Source: an uncultured Actinomycetes bacterium
Lineage (GTDB): Bacteria; Actinomycetota; Actinomycetes; Nanopelagicales; Nanopelagicaceae
DNA: 6,407 nucleotides
NCBI GenBank assembly: GCA_903932885.1
Contig: CAIZHT010000056.1
Coordinates: forward strand, 1-6,407
Reading direction: 5' to 3'
Shown here: positions 5,132-6,407 of the stretch, piece by piece
Numbering within the stretch: the stretch's first letter is position 1
How the letters are laid out: every line of letters begins with the position of its first letter
Position numbers and translations under genes: made by a program
The notes under the pieces: model-generated
What the model was told of the DNA's origin: nothing
The model's input: the letters and a program-made list of their open reading frames with translations, nothing else
Database searches by the model: none

Positions 5132-6407
5132 CTAAAGTGCCTTAAGCGCTCCAACTACCTTGGTGAGCGAAGCTTTCGCATCACCGAATAGAAGCATGGT
5201 CTTTGGGTCATAAAGAAGTTCATTCTCGATACCAGCAAATCCAGGACGCATAGAACGCTTCAAGAAGATTACATTTGCAGCATTTGAAACTTCAAGAATT
5301 GGCATTCCATAAATTGGGCAACCAGGTGAGTTCTTTGCTGCTGGATTCACAACGTCATTTGCACCAATAACAATTGCAACATCAGTTTGCCCAAATGTTG
5401 GATTGACCTCATCCATTTCAAGTAATTGATCGTATGGAACATTTGCCTCAGCAAGTAAAACGTTCATGTGTCCAGGCATACGTCCTGCAACTGCGTGAAT
5501 TCCATATGCAACATCAATTCCTTTAGAAATCATCAAATCTGCAAGTTCGCGAACTGTATGTTGTGCTTGCGCAACTGCAAGACCAAAACCAGGAACGATT
5601 ACAACGCGACGTGCATAGTTGAGCAAGATTGCAACATCATCAGGTGAACCTGATCGCACTGGACGATCTTCTGCGGCTCCTGAAGTGTCTTGTGGTTTTG
5701 CTGTAAATGCACCGAAAAGAGTTCCAAAGAGCGAGCGTCCCATGGCCTCTGCCATCAAGCGAGTCAAGATTGTTCCTGATGCGCCGACAAGAGTTCCAGC
5801 AATAATCAATAGAACTGAGTCGAGGACGTATCCACTTGCAGCAACTGTTAGACCAGTAAATGCATTGAGAAGTGAGATGACGATCGGTACATCTGCTCCA
5901 CCCACTGGCAGTACAAAGAGCACACCGAAGAGAAGGGAGAGTCCAGCAAGTACCAATAGCGGAGTTGTTCCAAGAGCAGTTACAACCCACACAGCTACAC
6001 CAAGAACTGCAACAAGCGTTCCTGCGATTACAAAGCGCCCACCTGGAAATACAACTGGGCGTGTAGTCATCAGCTCTTGAAGCTTGAGGAAGGTAATAAC
6101 GGAACCGCTAAATGAAACACATCCAACAATGACAGTAAATACTGTAAAGATAACTTCAGCAGTTGTTGCTGTGTCTCCTAAGTTCAGGTACTCAACGATT
6201 GCAACAAGTGCTGCTGCGCCACCACCAACACCATTGAATAGTGCAACTAGTTGTGGCATTTGAGTCATCTGAACTTTGCGAGCGGCAGGAACTCCGATGA
6301 GGGTACCTACTGCAATTGCACCAAGAATCCATCCCAAATTATTGAGTGGAAGTGATGAACCTTCATTTGCGTAGAAGAAAACAACGAGTGTTGCGATAGT
6401 TGCACCA
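5132..6407 (-). CDS. pntB: NAD(P) transhydrogenase subunit beta (5' end outside window)
   Basis: PntB is the membrane and NADP(H)-binding subunit of proton-translocating transhydrogenase, which uses the proton gradient to reduce NADP+ with NADH. The visible part has 424 residues and stays open to the right edge, with 23 residues of membrane-type sequence before the TTG at 6337. That codon, although a possible start, is therefore not the true one. Numbered from the TTG, about seven to eight hydrophobic segments occupy the region up to residue 200, including the conserved PVGGADVPIVISLLN (144-158). Domain III then binds NADP through GFGLAVAQAQ (250-259), GRMPGHMNVLLAEA (285-298), VIGANDVVNPAA (323-334) and KRSMRPGFAGIENELLY (360-376), ending MLLFGDAKAS. 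All of these match E. coli PntB closely. At roughly 460 residues in the family, only about 35-40 N-terminal residues are missing. pntA is expected just beyond the right edge. Confidence 0.97.
   Translation of the reverse strand, partial: GATIATLVVFFYANEGSSLPLNNLGWILGAIAVGTLIGVPAARKVQMTQMPQLVALFNGVGGGAAALVAIVEYLNLGDTATTAEVIFTVFTVIVGCVSFSGSVITFLKLQELMTTRPVVFPGGRFVIAGTLVAVLGVAVWVVTALGTTPLLVLAGLSLLFGVLFVLPVGGADVPIVISLLNAFTGLTVAASGYVLDSVLLIIAGTLVGASGTILTRLMAEAMGRSLFGTLFGAFTAKPQDTSGAAEDRPVRSGSPDDVAILLNYARRVVIVPGFGLAVAQAQHTVRELADLMISKGIDVAYGIHAVAGRMPGHMNVLLAEANVPYDQLLEMDEVNPTFGQTDVAIVIGANDVVNPAAKNSPGCPIYGMPILEVSNAANVIFLKRSMRPGFAGIENELLYDPKTMLLFGDAKASLTKVVGALKAL

Noticed and set aside
5619..6080. 153-residue forward frame opposite pntB
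   Set aside because: It lies fully antisense to the conserved PntB coding region and has low-complexity Thr/Pro/Arg composition typical of a shadow frame.

Overview
The window most likely comes from a low-GC, streamlined actinobacterium, with freshwater acI/Nanopelagicales-type organisms as my best guess. Four things point that way: the order ftsX-smpB-ssrA, an actinobacterial-type tmRNA whose tag ends DYTLAA, a DUF222-HNH (13E12-type) protein, and moderate to low GC with short spacers. The lineage is inferred from gene content and style, not from a database match.

Layout. The left part reads rightward. It has the C-terminal end of the divisome protein FtsX (1-408), then SmpB 22 bases later (431-931), then a 168-base spacer holding a weak terminator-like hairpin, a second stronger hairpin and a possible promoter, then tmRNA (1100-1469). 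SmpB and tmRNA are the two core parts of the trans-translation ribosome-rescue system and sit side by side.

From 1491 to the right end everything reads leftward and meets tmRNA tail to tail. In order of transcription (right to left) the genes are: pntB (NADP transhydrogenase beta subunit, cut by the right edge), a long intrinsic terminator hairpin, a pirin-family protein with its own likely promoter, a 150-base spacer carrying a 33-bp-periodic repeat, a DUF222-HNH nuclease-like protein, a GNAT N-acetyltransferase and a small two-helix membrane protein. The last three are tightly packed and probably form one transcript.

The least explained element is the repeat array at about 3807-3938. Four units are spaced at exactly 33 bp, each built around a core related to the palindrome CTTTTCTTGAAAAG. 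They span the pirin stop codon and fill most of the space in front of the DUF222-HNH gene. Because 33 is a multiple of three, the units also read in the pirin frame as a degenerate 11-residue peptide repeat beyond the pirin stop. A DNA role (phased operator or binding sites) and a protein role (relic of a C-terminal extension) both remain possible. The other genes are ordinary core or accessory functions, and I see no CRISPR array, insertion sequence or tRNA other than the tRNA-like part of tmRNA.
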